Assembly (NCBI GenBank): GCA_033980235.1
Contig: CM067075.1
Span: 16,442,844-16,506,843 of the forward strand
DNA length: 64,000 bases
Reading direction: 5' to 3'
From: Diadema setosum
Taxonomy: Eukaryota > Echinodermata > Echinoidea > Diadematoida > Diadematidae
Under the pieces are notes generated by a model. The model had not been told where the DNA came from. It saw only the letters and a list, made by a program, of their open reading frames with translations, and made no database searches. Of the stretch, positions 31,301 to 46,000 are shown piece after piece; the stretch's first letter is position 1; each line of letters opens with the position of its first letter. The translations under genes and the position numbers were made by a program.

Positions 31301-34300
31301 ATTTGGGTGAAGGCCCAAATAGCGCATTATCCTTGCAGTTTCTCATTCATTGTTTGTTTGCTCATCAGCAAAATTTTAGTTGTCCAGGGGGAGTGAGTTT
31401 TGCAGCACCCTGTCAATGCCGTTTTCTAAAACAACCAAATAACACATGCCACAGAAGTATCCTCTGAGGGCAGTTGTTGTAGTAATGTGTTAGGGCGTTC
31501 AAACCTCTAGTCTTGTACACTCTGTTCAAAATCAGTAGATAGTATACACTGTACCTCTACATCTCATTAAAAACATGAATGTACACAGCATTGGATTAAC
31601 TGTTGCAACTTACGTGTACAGTATACGCATCAACTGTACATTGTAATATTGCACTTTGCAACACTAACAGTACTGTGAATGGTAATAATATACATGTACC
31701 TTGTATAGAAGCAGTACCTCTTGTGATTTGTCAGTGTGCATTCTTTGTATTGTCATTGAGGGATTTACATGAATGATTATGACTCAGCTGCTTGCCACAC
31801 AGTCTGTGAATTTTTTTATGTGCAAGACCGAGTATCATGTTGAAGCACATCTTATTGTCTAGAAACTGAACATTTACAAAGTGTATGGATAACAAAGTGA
31901 GTTCGTGTGCAGTACTGAGAAATTTGTGAGCCAGTGCTTGTCACTTACATTGTAGTGTTGCTTTGGGGGCAAAATTCTTGCCTGATTGTTTTAGGTTGTA
32001 GACAGTAACAATTTCTATTTATCATGAATGTTTCATTTAGTAGGCACAGAAACATGAAGTTGAGATGTCAACATTTTCAGAGATAGAGTGACAGAAGAAG
32101 TTTGAACCAAACAAGTAACAAGTGATATCACATGTTTTCACTTGCCAAAAACCTTACTGTCATTAGTTTACATGACTGTGAACATCACAATTTCAATGTG
32201 CTGGGGAGTCCTCTTTATTCTGTGATATTATTTATTGCAGGAGGCTGGGCATAAAGTTGTCCAATATGTACTGTATTTCATGCTTAAACAGCATGAGAGT
32301 CTGGTTGAGAGCAACCTGAGCACCACATCCTGGAAAGAAATGACCATTAGAGCCTTGTTTACAAGTATTTAACTAATCAGCAACATGTTTACTCTTATTG
32401 GTGATGCGTGGGTGATGAGACAGCAAGCTCAAGGTTTATACATCTACACAGTCTGTGGGTCTGAAAAGCCAAATATTTCTAACACACCTGCTAAATCAGG
32501 TGTGAAAAAGAAGGTTGTACAAAGCCATACAATTGGAGCGAGTGTGCTACGATGATTAAATGGTGCATTACATTGTGCGTGTGTTATACAGCTTACTTTA
32601 TGCTCTGCCACTCACCATCCCTCAAGAACTACATAATATGTACAGTACCGGTACATGCATGCATTTACTTTACTACACACTGAAAGGCAACCATCGTGCC
32701 AATTGGCTGAAAATAACCTCTACTGTCGAACAGTCTAGCCTTTTGAAGGAGGTGCATACAGTATAACATGTACAGTTTGCTGTCTTTAACCCATGGTTTG
32801 CTCTGTTGCACAATCATCCATAATTCTATCTACAAGTAGGACCAGCTCTGTAATTGATGAATGTAAGGAATTGAACAACAAGAAGATGTTGCTGCGTAGG
32901 CCCTTGCTCTAGTTCTGTATGCCTGAGTCCCGTGACTTTTAACCAACTGCCTCATCTAGGAACTATTCTAATGTCACCAGTCATATCCCGCAGAGCTGTG
33001 ACCCAAGGAATACCTCTTACAGTGCGTGGCGTTTGTCATTATGAGAGAATCTGTTTGAAGCCTTTGTTCCAGATTCCATATTCACTGCCAGTCTTTCTCT
33101 TCAAGCAGTTTCTCTGATGAAATGCAAGCACATTTAAAATTCCGCAACTTGCAATAGGTGTGTGTCTGAAGGCAACATATGGTTTGAGAGCAATGTGGCC
33201 CAAAAGGAACTTCTTTGAAATAAGTAGTGAGATTGTTACTAAAGGTCATGCATCATATGCAGTTGTCCCAAGATATGTCTGTAAATATTTTGTAGGTTAA
33301 TTCTATAATCTTTAATGTAGTGACTCCTTACAGAAGGTCTACCAATTTGAGGTATCAAAATCTTCAAATAGTTTAAAGGACAAGTCCACCTTCATACATG
33401 GATTGAGTGAATGCAACAATATTAGTAGAACACATCAGTGAAAGTTTGGGGAAAATCTGACAATCTGTTCAGAAGTTAGGAATTTTTAAAGCATCTGCGC
33501 AATCACTGCTGAATGAGGAGACTACTACAGTGTATGATGTCACATGCGTACAACGGTATAAGGAAAAGAAAAAGAGAATTTCACAAAACTTTGTTTTTTG
33601 AATAAAGTGCACATTTCTTCGACTTGTTACTGACGTATGTTAAGGGAAATATTATTCCCCTTGCCTTCTGAAAGAGAGAAGTCGAGTGTTCTTTTGTTAT
33701 GCGAGAAAAGGGAAAATATGTTGAATTTTCTGTATACTTTCTTTATATCGTTGTACTCATGTGACATCACAAGCTATGGTAGTCTCCTCATCCAGCCATG
33801 ACTGAGCAGAAACTTCAAAAATTCATAACTATTGAACGGATTTTCCGATTTTCCTCAAACTCTCAGTGATGTGCTCTACTAATATTGCTGCATTCACTCA
33901 ACCCACATGTCTATGAAGGTGAACTTGTCCTTTAAAACAATTTTATTTTCCATTGCAATACCAGGAAAGACTTACTGAGGCACTTCATTTGTATGTAGGT
34001 GAAACCGTATGAAAATTTGCCATTGTAGATAACCTACTTAGTCTACAGTTTTACTTTCACCAGTACATACATGTACTACCGGTAATACTCTGGCATTGTG
34101 TTTGACACATTGCTGGGTATCCTCATGCCATGAGAGCCTCATAAAATGTACTGTTTTGATTGGATTCTTGCTTCTGTGTTATTGATAGAGAGGTCACACA
34201 CAGGTACAAACAAACAAGCAAACAAACACACACACAGGCACACATTCACATTTGTCCTAGTTTGTATGAGAAGTAAACCTTATAAAGGACATTTAAAATC

Positions 34301-37300
34301 ATGCAAATATTGGACATAAGCTTACAGTGTCCTTATTGATGTACATAGCACCTGTCAGTCCTGTCAAAAATATTGGAAACGTCTGTTTACAAAGGGGACA
34401 GGACAAGGTGTCTTTTTAGATCCATCAGATTATGATGTCAAGAGTAATCATGTTTGTCACTGGTCTTCTTGAGCACTTTATGTAATTTTTATATTCTGGT
34501 ATACATGTATGCTGCATTAAAGGGAAGACAAACCCAAAGAGCAATGTGGATTGAGTGAAAGCAGTAATATTAATAGAGCACATCAGTGAAAGTTTGAGGA
34601 AAATCGGACAATCGATGCAAAAGTTATGAATTTTTAAAGTTTTCGTGTTGGAACCGCTGGATGAGGAGACTACTAGAGGTTATGACGTATGAGAGGACCA
34701 CAATTGAAAGGAAATATAAAAGCAATTCCACAAAAATTCACTTTTCTAGCAAAATGAAAGAGTTCTTGACTAACCGCTTTCAGAAAGCAGGGGAAATAAG
34801 TGCTACCCCTAACATATGTCAGTATCAAGTTGATGGAATATGTAATTTTCATAAAAAATGAATTTTCATCAAATTCCCTTTTTTATTTTCTTTATATTGT
34901 AGTCCACTCATACGTCATAACCTCTAGTAGTCTCCTTACCCAGCAGTTGCAACACCAAAACTTTAAAAATTCATAACTTTTGCATCGATTGCCCGATTTT
35001 CCTCAAATTTTCACTGATGTGCTCTATTAATATTACTGCTTTCACTCAATCCACATTGCTCTTTGGGTTTACTTTCCCTTTAACTTTGACTTTTTCCCAT
35101 CTCTTCAAGGAGAGTATTAATTTTGTCAAGAGAAAATAAAATACAATGATTGTATGTGTACAGTGTAGTTCATTCTGGAAGGAAGTTGTGCATTTCCAAG
35201 AAGAGCAAATCTATACTGATGGAATATATTTGGGTGTGGGAACATAGCTATCTGTGCATTTCATGTTCTCTGATACCAGCATGTAAACAAAAATGCCAGG
35301 ATGACATTAAAGGACAAGGTCACCTTCATAAACATGAGGATTGAGAGAATGCAGCAATATTAGTAGAACACATCAGAGAAAGTTTGAGGAAAATTGGACA
35401 ATTGATGCAAAAGTTATGAATTTTTAAAATTTTTGTGTTGGAACTGCTGGATGAGGAGACTACTACAGCCTGTGATGTCATATACGTACAACAGTATAAA
35501 GAAAATATAAAGAAAATTCAAGATATTTTCACTTTTTTTGCATAATAAAAGAGCATAACTTGACTTGCCTCTTTCTAAAGGCAGGGGGAATAATATTGCC
35601 CATAACATATGTTTACCTAAACTTACGTCAAAGGGAAGACAGTCGGTAACGAGTCAAGGGAATGTGTACTTTTTTCAAAAGATGAAATTATGTGAAATTC
35701 TCTTTATATTTTCCTTACATTGTTGTACGCATGTGACATCATGTACACTGCAGTAGTCTTCTCATCCAGCAGTTACTGCACAAAAACTTCAAAAATTCAT
35801 AACTTTTGAATGGACGGTCCGATTTTCCTCAAACTTTCAATGATGTGTTCTAGTAATATTGCTACATTCTCTCAATCCTTATGTTTATGAAGGTGAACTT
35901 GTCCTTTAACTGTGATCATTGCAGGCAAAAACAGCAAAACCAACTGTCGGGGCTGACCAATTTCAGCAAAATCCTTGGTTTTGATTGGCTGAGATGCTCT
36001 GGTCACTGACTGTTACTATGGTGATTCAAGTTGTCAGCGCCGACAAGCGTTGATGAAACACCCCCCCAGAAAGATGCAATTTCTGTTAGACCATGTGCAA
36101 AGATTTGTGATGATCATTCAAAAAGATATGTGATACTTCTTCAGTACATGTACAGTGTAATACAAAGATGTTCATTGCACAATTGTTGTATTATATTCCT
36201 CTCTACATCTGTTCTGAATGTGTGCCCAGAGGTTACAATGTATACTCATTCACAATTACAACACAGTTGACTTTACTCAAGTTCAAAGCCTTCTGAAGTT
36301 TATCAAGTATTTTTTTCTCTCTCAATGTGGATAATACTGGAAATCCAATTTACCGTCATGTGGCAATGCCAGTGCACCCATCAGATTGACTTTTTCTTCA
36401 AATTCAGTAGTTAATGCCTCTGTAAAAAGTGTGAGAAAATGTTTAGGATCAGTGTCCATTTCATGAAAATCTTATGAGAGACTTATCACTCATACATGTA
36501 TGACACACTTCTAAGAGACTTTGTGAAATGGGTTTGAAAGACTCAGACATGTATGTATAGAGAGAGACTCCTGGAGTATTGGTATGTTGTTTCTGATTTG
36601 ACCGAAAACAGTATTTGGTAATTTTTATTGGCTTGTTTTGGTTGCATTTTATGTTCAGTTACAGTATTTTGTAAATTTCATTTGTAGATGGTAGATTTGT
36701 GTGTGTGTGTGTGTGCAGTGCATGCACTGTGTGTACAGTGTATGTGCTGTGTGTGTGTGGGGGGGGGGGAGGGATAGATTAAAATGTACTGTAAAAGTAG
36801 ATATTTTTGCACGACTTATTTTTTTGCGCTCGGCCTGGTAAGAAGAGTTTCGCGTGTTTTTAATTCCGTGGAATCAAGACAGTAAGTGCAGGGATATATT
36901 GCAAGCAAAAATATTTGCGTGCTTTTATTTTCGCGCTAGTTCCGGGTTACGTGAAATGCATGAAAATTTCAACACCGCAAAAATTTCCACTTTTACAGTA
37001 CCTGAGTGAGGAAGGTGTAGGGTTAGCCTGATTCCAGTGAATTTTCTGGTATGCATCAAGATGACTTAAGTTCCTCAAAAGATTTGGTTGTTTACTTTTT
37101 TCTGAGTCAAGATCAAGCAAATATTCTGCACATCAGTAGGGTATTAGACACCACAATGTAAACATAGCTTCTCTCTTTTCTCTCTCTCCCTCTCACCCCC
37201 CCCCCCCCCCCCTCTCTCTCTCTCTTCCATAGGGAGACCGAGTACTTGTAGTACCTATCTGCTAAGCAACGTTTTCCCTAAATGATGATTTAAATGTCAA

Positions 37301-39981
37301 AAATTTCTCTCTGATTAACTGTCTGGAGTCGAGGCAAGCATGACACTTGGCTGTCTAGAGCTTGGGCAACTGCACAGTAACTAATAGCGAGTGAGAGGCA
37401 GATTACCAGGGATAACGATGAGACCAGATGAGAGGAATGTTGGCCAAATGACGGCATCTCATTCCACGTATACCTCCCCTGACTGAGTGTGTAAATCTTT
37501 TCCCCACATCACTGGCCGTTCTCTCAATCTCCTATCTATACTCACCAACTCTTTTCTGCGATGATGGTATGTCTTAAAAGTGAAAGAACCATGTGTCACT
37601 CAGTTTCGCAATATATTTTCTTGGAAAGGATGCCCAAGATGCTAGTTTCCTGCTCTTCATGGTAATGAATCAGTCTCTGGCTGTCTGTATCATTTCAGTG
37701 TATATGAAATATGCAGATTATTTTATCTTACATAATTTGTATTTTATTTCATTGTTTATGGGGGGGGGGGACATGTATGATCATGGTTACCCAATGTTGA
37801 GCTGATTTGACCTTGCAGATTATGTGTACATGTCTTGTATCATTTCCCCGTTTTCTATCATCATGTTCCTTGTTCCGTGTTCAGTAATGCAAGATACCTA
37901 GATATGTTTTGAGCCACATCCAGCACTTCAAATTCTGCTATTAAAAATCATACCACCTTTTGGAGTACTTGTACATGTAAATGGCCTTTGCAGGACTCTC
38001 TAATGAAACTACATGTATGCTGCTATTGTATGTACTGTAAAATGAGTGGCATTGATCTAGTGAAGTTAATTAAGAGTTTTACTACAGCAGTAGCTTCAAA
38101 GTGAAATACATTAATTGCTTTTCCAGGAGATGTGAATTGTTGTTTTTCTTTCTTTCTTTCTTTTTCTGCAACCAGAATCAAGCAACACTCCATTTGAAAT
38201 CACCTTTTGGCCATAGCAGGCCAAACATGACTTGAGGAATGTCATTTACTAGAAATTTGTATTAAATTTCATATGAAATTGCATTCATTTACAAGCAAGT
38301 TCTTCATACATTGTAGGTGTGAAATCTTTCTTAGACTACATATAATTCTGATAAGATGAACGTACTGGGTATACAAAGTGAAACCCAGTTACATCCCATA
38401 GTTGTGGTCACAGTGGTTTGTTTGTGAACATACGCAGATGAACTTCGACATTTGTATGCTATTATTCTGTGTGCTGTAAGATACATCAGTGTGTATTGAC
38501 ATAGCTAATGAATGAATGGTATCTACATGTGGGCTTGGTCCATATTAATATCCCCTCAGTGAGTAGTTTTATGTCAGCATTTCATTGTTCAACATTTTCT
38601 TTTTCTTTTTAAAGGTGGGATATGAGATAATTGGTGGTGAATGAAATTACAAAACCTGCAGATATTTGATGTAGTCCACTGAAAATTATGTATTTTGATG
38701 GGGATGAAGTTCATAGTGTCATAAGGGATAAAGAGATTGTTCAGCATTTTTGCAGACAAGCCTTATAAAACTGGAGACAAAGGTCATATGGGATCTTCTT
38801 GATAGCAAAGTTGGCATTTATGACAAAGGATATGTAGCAAGCTGGAGCTGATGAGGTGAATCATAATAAAGTATTAGGATTTTTTAATACAGGACTGATG
38901 ACAGCACTGCTCATTCATCTCATACACACTGTAGGTACTCAAGGCCTTCACATGTACATGGTGGGCAAAGATTTACAGGACATTTCTTTTTTATTATTAT
39001 TATTCAGAGACACAGTCTGTTATTTCATTACTGTAATTCGTATTTGTGTTCCATGTGATTATCCAGTAGAAAGGAAATTTGGCAATCTTATTTCTTTTAA
39101 AATTTATTTTATTGTCCCTCCAAACTGAGCTTTGGCTTTAATCTTGTTGACGAAGGAGATAAACATGTACATCACCTGCCCATCCCTGCATCCCAGGCTG
39201 TATCTGATGTCACTGCTTGGTGCACTGCTTAGGTAGCAGCAGGCACTGTCAATGACATGCCATTGTCCATATTAGGTGACCTCGGTCGACCTCTCATCAA
39301 CTGCCCATAGTCTAGTTGCCTGCAGACCCCAGATTTCCTTGGTTTGACTTTGTTAACTGTAACTAATCAGTACACTCGGTGATATTATATTGGTCTCTGT
39401 TACCTGTATGATAGTTAATACTTGATGACTTTTATTAATAAGTTGTCTATGGCAACCCAAAAAGCAATTTCCAGGTCTGTCTAAAGCTAATCCTATCTTG
39501 CAACAAGTCAGTATTCACCAGATCAAATGAGAAGTATCTAGATATGAGTTTTTAAATATATTGTAGGTAATGAGTCAGATGATGTTGCTGTAATAGGTTC
39601 ACATTCAGTAGACACCTCTTAACCTGTTGAGGATGAGTCCCAAGTATACTCGAGGTGTCTATGGAAAATGCCTGTTGCAGCAAAATCAGCCTGTCCTCAA
39701 TGGGTTAATAGATGTTTGTGCACAGATTAGAACATATACCAAAATAGAATGGGTTTTAAGTGTTGTTTCCTGTCTTTTATCACTTCTCCAGGAGTGTCCA
39801 CTATAACTATCTGCCCAGCAAAGAAGTATCTCAACCTCATTAATTAGCTACATTTGAGGGGCAAATGAGGGTAGTTTTAAGTGATGATGGCCATTTCATC
39901 TGGATGGGAAAATTCAACTTGACATTTGCTGTGATGAAGTGGAGTTCTCAAGAGAAACAGTTGAATCCATGCATGTGTAGA

Positions 39982-40039
<58 letters not shown>

Positions 40040-43000
40040 GTACTCATGTGCAAACTAAATGTCTAAGTGTGCCCTTTTCTGCTGGTAGTGGTAGACTGTC
40101 AAGCTTTTTTAGGCAATGTGATCAATGATGTCCATACAGTACACTGCAGAATGTCACTCTAGAAGTGTTGATTTACCAGCCCCTCCCAGTCCCCCTCCCC
40201 CACCCCATCTGATACCTTCAATGAACAGTCTTTCATCACCCTACATATTTATGATGATCAATATAAAGATTTGCTGTGTGGGGAGGGGAGAAAATTGTTC
40301 TCTTTTAATGAATATTAAAAAAGAATATCAAGTAGAAAATTGTTAGTCAAAAAGCAAAAGGGCATCGGCTGCACAAACTACCTGAAGTATTCAATATACA
40401 TAGATATAGCCTACACCTTATATTGTATAATTGATGATATATGTTTCAATGAATTTATGATGTCGTTTCACTCAGTGTTGTCAATATTTGACAATAACAC
40501 CCCTCCCCCATAAAGTGCTTCTTTCCACTGCCTCCTTGGTTGACTCTTCTTCTAGATGCACTATTTCGTGCCACTGATGGAAGAAAATATCATCTGAAAA
40601 CTAGACTGACTGCGCAAAGAGTAGAATGTGGCTTTTATACTTCTTGGAAGATATGTACACACAATATTTTTTCATTATGATGAATTGCATGCCAGCACAA
40701 TTGCAGTGCAATAAGGTGGGGAGTGAAATTGTCTGCAAGTAGATATAACGCCAAGCCTTTCAGATGAGATACGGAGCTGTAGAGAGGTCATTTCTGTCAT
40801 ATAGTGCTCTGTCCTGCAAGATGCAGTGACCATTTTTTTTTCAATTTGAATTAGCTTGAGGAAATGCCAAGTGAAGGACTATGGGAAGTCATTTCAGCGT
40901 TTTAGGTACCGCTTTATGTGTATGTGCATGTGTGCTCGGGAGATGGCTATGATGAGATGCTAGTGTACAGGTTCAAAAATATTCACACTTACACTGTATT
41001 GGCAGAGTACAGAAACATTCCAAACTCTGACGAAATTGGTTTCTACATCACTAGACCAGTATGTGTACACTCTTGTATGATAAAAAGCAGGGAATAATTT
41101 TCATGGTATCGCATCGCAATTTGCTATGCATTTTTACACCACTGCTACACAAACTAACTTTTGTGTAGCAGTTTTCTTCCATAGAAGTGTACAGGATACC
41201 AGTTGAATTATTGTTCATCAGCTGAAATTGCTAATCAAATTTGAGCTGGAAAATTATTCCCTGAAAAGTAATATTCACTCTATGAATATGTCATTCAGTG
41301 ACATTCTTCATGATAAATCATATCAGTTCACTTGATATTTCCTTGATAAAAGCATACATTTGTATCTATCAGAATCAGACATGACATGGAAGAATGAAAG
41401 CATGATGAGGGAAATCGATCATGTGTTGATACAGGTCCAATACTTTGGAATGAATTACCATTAGATATTCAGGAGTCTCCCAATATTGATGTTACATACA
41501 AAGTTAAACTAAAGTCACATCTTTTCAATTGTGCATACAAGTTGTTTGTTTAGTTCTATATCGTTTGTTTTTATGCATCGTTCCCTATTTGTATCATTGT
41601 TCATTTTCATTTCTTTAAAAGGCTTTAGGCTCCATGGTATATATGGTGCTATACAAACAGAGATAACCATTACTATCATCACTGAGGTTGATACTGTAAA
41701 ACCTGTTATTTTAGCAAGGGTTTAATTTTCATGAATTTCGTGAATCACTGTTGGGTTACAAATTTAACAACACATGGAAATATTGCCACATGCTAGGGTA
41801 TTAAAGGCACATAGTCCCGGTAGTGTAGAGAGCGCTGTTGATGATACTGCCAATCACCGTTAGCATTGATATGAAGATTGCAGAAGTTGAGCTGTCATCA
41901 AGAGTAAAGCGCGTACTTGTTGCTAAGTAACGTTGCCTTTGTTGTCTTCTCTGTGCATCACGCAGTCTGTAGTAATGCCAGGGTGCGTGCATATGTGTTT
42001 CTTCAAATGACCACACAAAAGAAGTTTGCTAAAGCTGTCATCCCCCTCAGCTGAATCATGAGCTGACCTGTGATCGGACCACTGACTACAGTGGATCGGA
42101 CTTCTTCTGACTTCTTCGGACTCGGGGGGAAATGGGTCACAGCGTAAGCGCTAAAGAGGAGTCGATAGCGTAGGTCTCTATAGGAAACTTGCGCCATGCA
42201 CCCGCATTCGCATTTGACTAAGCCACCGGGACCATGTGCCTTTAATGCACTTAAGGAAAACGACATCTGGTGAAAATGTCTGTGGCCTCATTCATAGACA
42301 TTTCTTTTCATGAAAATAACAGCTTTTACGGTAGATGTTAGAAGGACAGTCTTGTTTTGCATTTAACAGGAAGCCTTTCCTTCCAAAATGGGCTATCCGA
42401 CATGCATGGGTGTGGGAAAGTGTAAATTGTTTGTGTAAAAGGTCTGTGGTGTGATGCTTGTTGACACAGAAACCACAGACAGTACCTATGTGTGCTCTTC
42501 AGGAGCTTGGAGTGAAAAGTGAGTGATACACTGATATTCAGCCTATACACACATCCTTTCAATGGTATATTATTGAGATGGTGGTCCTGTGAAAAGATAC
42601 TGCATACCTAGCTTGACTTGACAGCATGTAGGCCTACACATTTCACACCTTACCATCTGATCGTCAAAGAACACTAATAACAATCTGCCATATGAGAAAT
42701 CCCTTTCAAGGGCAAAATTCTCATGCTGCCACCAGCACTAGTGTTATGATTACACATCCTGTATGGGATCTGTCAATCATGTTTTTCCTGGAGTGGCATG
42801 AATAACACTGTCAAACGTACAACTCAGTTCTTATAAAGTCAGAGAGAGGAAGGGAAAATATGACACTGTTTTATAATACAACTATAAATCCTTGGATGTA
42901 AACCATGAATTATAAGTTCATAATCAGACATTGATTGAGGTTTGATTTTTCATCTGCACATGGGTTTGTTTGAAGTGTTGTCCATCATCTCAACAATCCT

Positions 43001-46000
43001 ACTAAGCAGAATTCAGTTTATTCAAGGCTGCATTTATCTAGCTTGAGAGAGAATCACGTTTCAAAATGCATTTCGAATGGCGTTTTAAAATGAGCGTGGT
43101 TTGAAACGCAGTTCTTTGGGTGCTGCATTTATCTAAGGCTGCATTTATCTAACTTGAGAGAGAATCATGTCTTAAAACGTGTTTCAAATGACATGATCTA
43201 CAAATGTTGTTTAAAATGCGATTCGCAGGGTGCCTGTTTATCTAAACATCATATAATCACAATTCAAGTGTTATCATTGCAGAACTTCTTAGTGCCATTC
43301 AACCCAGGAAGTACAGGTCAACTAAGGCGCACACATTTTCGTAACCGATGGCATGTATTCTGGAAGTTGACCTTGGCAGCCGGGAGATATAAATGCGTTT
43401 CAAAACGGCATTGCATTTAACTACTCGCAGAAAGGCGATTGTGGTCTCAAATGCATTTCAACTTGCCATTTGAATGGCGTTTCAAATACCGGTAGGTGTT
43501 TCTTAGCGCATTTGAAAACACAGTTGCTTTTTTATATCACCCAGAAATGCCTCAAATGCCTTTAGGATCATGATTCTGCCTCAGAAAATTTGTAGATAAA
43601 TGCACCCATGACATAAATACTGGTCCTCTGAATCTCCCTGCTTCATACAGTAATTTGATGTTGCAGTAAGAGGTGAAGAAAATTATGTCATATTCATTTA
43701 TAACAGCCCTGGTGGGTTTAAAGGGATGGTACAGTATTGGTGGAGATAAGAATTGGGCTTTTAACTTTTTGCGAGTTACCAACAAAACACTTATGAAGTA
43801 GTACAGAGCATACCATTTTAAGAGGAATTCAAAGTTTATTTGATGAAAATCGGGTTTGGAATGACTGAAACAGCCAAAAACAAAGTAAAACAAAGGGATC
43901 ATAATAAAGTGTGGGTCCCACACTTTTTAGAATCACTCTGTTTTAGATATCTCAGCCATTTCAAAACCAATTTTCATCAGATAAACGTTGAATTCCTCAT
44001 GGAATTACATGCACTGTCATATTTCATGAGAGGTTTCTCATTATCTCACCAAAAAAGGTTAGAAACCTGAAATTAGATCTCAACCAAAACTATACGATCC
44101 CTTTAACTCTTATCAGACATACATGGTGTTCTCAGAAATGTAAATATGAACAGCAGTGTGCAAGTTGATAGTGGATTGAACACATTGACTGATCAAGGGA
44201 AGCGTCATTTGTTTCATGGAAATTAAGAAAAAGTCACACTGAAGCAATTATCAGTTCTACTTGAAAATGAGACACATTGAATGCCATATGTGCAAAGTTT
44301 CTCTTATTTTGCGTGAGGCTTCCTGAAAAATGACTCTTTCTACATTAAATACTTGTGTGTCTTTAGCAAAGAGTATTAAACCTTGGTGGTATACAGATCA
44401 TCATATAGATGCATGTGATATACCAGGGCTCGACACTAACGGTGGCCTGGTGGCCCGGGGCCACCAAAAACGCACATCGGGCCACCAAAATTTCAGAAAT
44501 GAAGAATTTGATGGCCTGATCGGGCCACCAAAAAAGGTCGGATGTTTGCCTTTGGGCCACCAAAAATAAAAGTTAGTGTGGAGCCCTGTATACCACACAG
44601 GTATCTTCCTCATAAGCTTTCTAACACTGCCCTGATTTTGCTGTGTGAATGGTGACATGTTTGAAATTCCATACCCACTACTTATTGTGCTGATTTTATC
44701 CTCTGTTGAAATTGAATTGAGTCTGAAATACCTACGCTAAGTTGTGCCCTACCTGGGGTAGGCTGGGCCAATTGCCACATTGGCAGTAAGGAGTTTCGGA
44801 TTCTCTCCCCTACGTGGGCTCTGAGGGTATTATATCGAGTGACACATGTCGTCTATTTCTGCTTGCTGCTGTGATGGGTACCACTGCCCATTCCTCCAAC
44901 AATAAAAAGAATCTAATAATGTCTTTCTATTGAAAGCAGCCTTGTTTCACTTTCCCCATGGCAGGCTGTGAACCAGATGTTTCGTCTGTTGTATAGTGGA
45001 CAACTTTCATACTATCCTCTGCATCAACTCAGTGTTCAGCTATTCTTATGTAAAGTCTATACTCTATACCTATCATCTTCTTCCCATCTCTACAAAAATA
45101 AAACAAACAAAAACAAAACAAAATTTCATTTGAAATGACTGTAAAAAAATTTAACCAAAAGTGATTTTTTTATTTGTTTGTTAAAAGTTGCTACATGTAA
45201 TGTTTGTGCTTAGTGTGACTGTACCAGTGTTGACATTATTCTGACATTTTTTTTGGAGAGAGAGAGGGAAATTGAATCACTATAGTCTTGCAAAATATGT
45301 GTAAGTCTCTCAATGGAAACAATACCATGCCTATGTAGCAATTTTGTCAAAATACCACTGTTGGGAAGTTTTTTATACCAAAATCGTGTAAACATACAGG
45401 ACATGCATGTGTATGTATGCAAGACAAATTTTGATGTGAATGTCTGGAATTTGCATCGTAACAATGCAAACACGGTCTGACAGTTTTCATTTCCTTGCCT
45501 GAAATTATGTTTAGCTGATTGATAACAGATTCCAAGTCATCCCTTCATTCCTTAACCCATTTACAGGATCATGTATCACTCTGTTTAATCCCACATATTC
45601 TATTTCATGTAGTTACCTGTCAAAGGAGCCTGTGGACAAATTTAATTCATATCACAAGAAAAATTGTTCACAGATTTTCATTGTAACAAATTATAAGGTG
45701 ACTGCGCTCCTATATTGTACAAAAACGTTCAGAATGGAATGGGGACAAGTTACCTTCAGAATGGGGGAGAGAAACTGTGTCAATTTAGCTGAATTGTTAC
45801 TGACCAGACTTTTCGATTGGTTGATTGATTCATGAGAATAGTGCAGTGGTCCCACTTGATGGCTGTTTTCAGTTCAGCCTTGCCAAAGTGTCCTGTTGTG
45901 GGTCATACCAGCAATCCAAACACATACAGTGTTTTATCCCGACTATCAAGCACGAAACAATGTTGACTCTATACACATGTCAGAGTCAGAATCAGAATCA

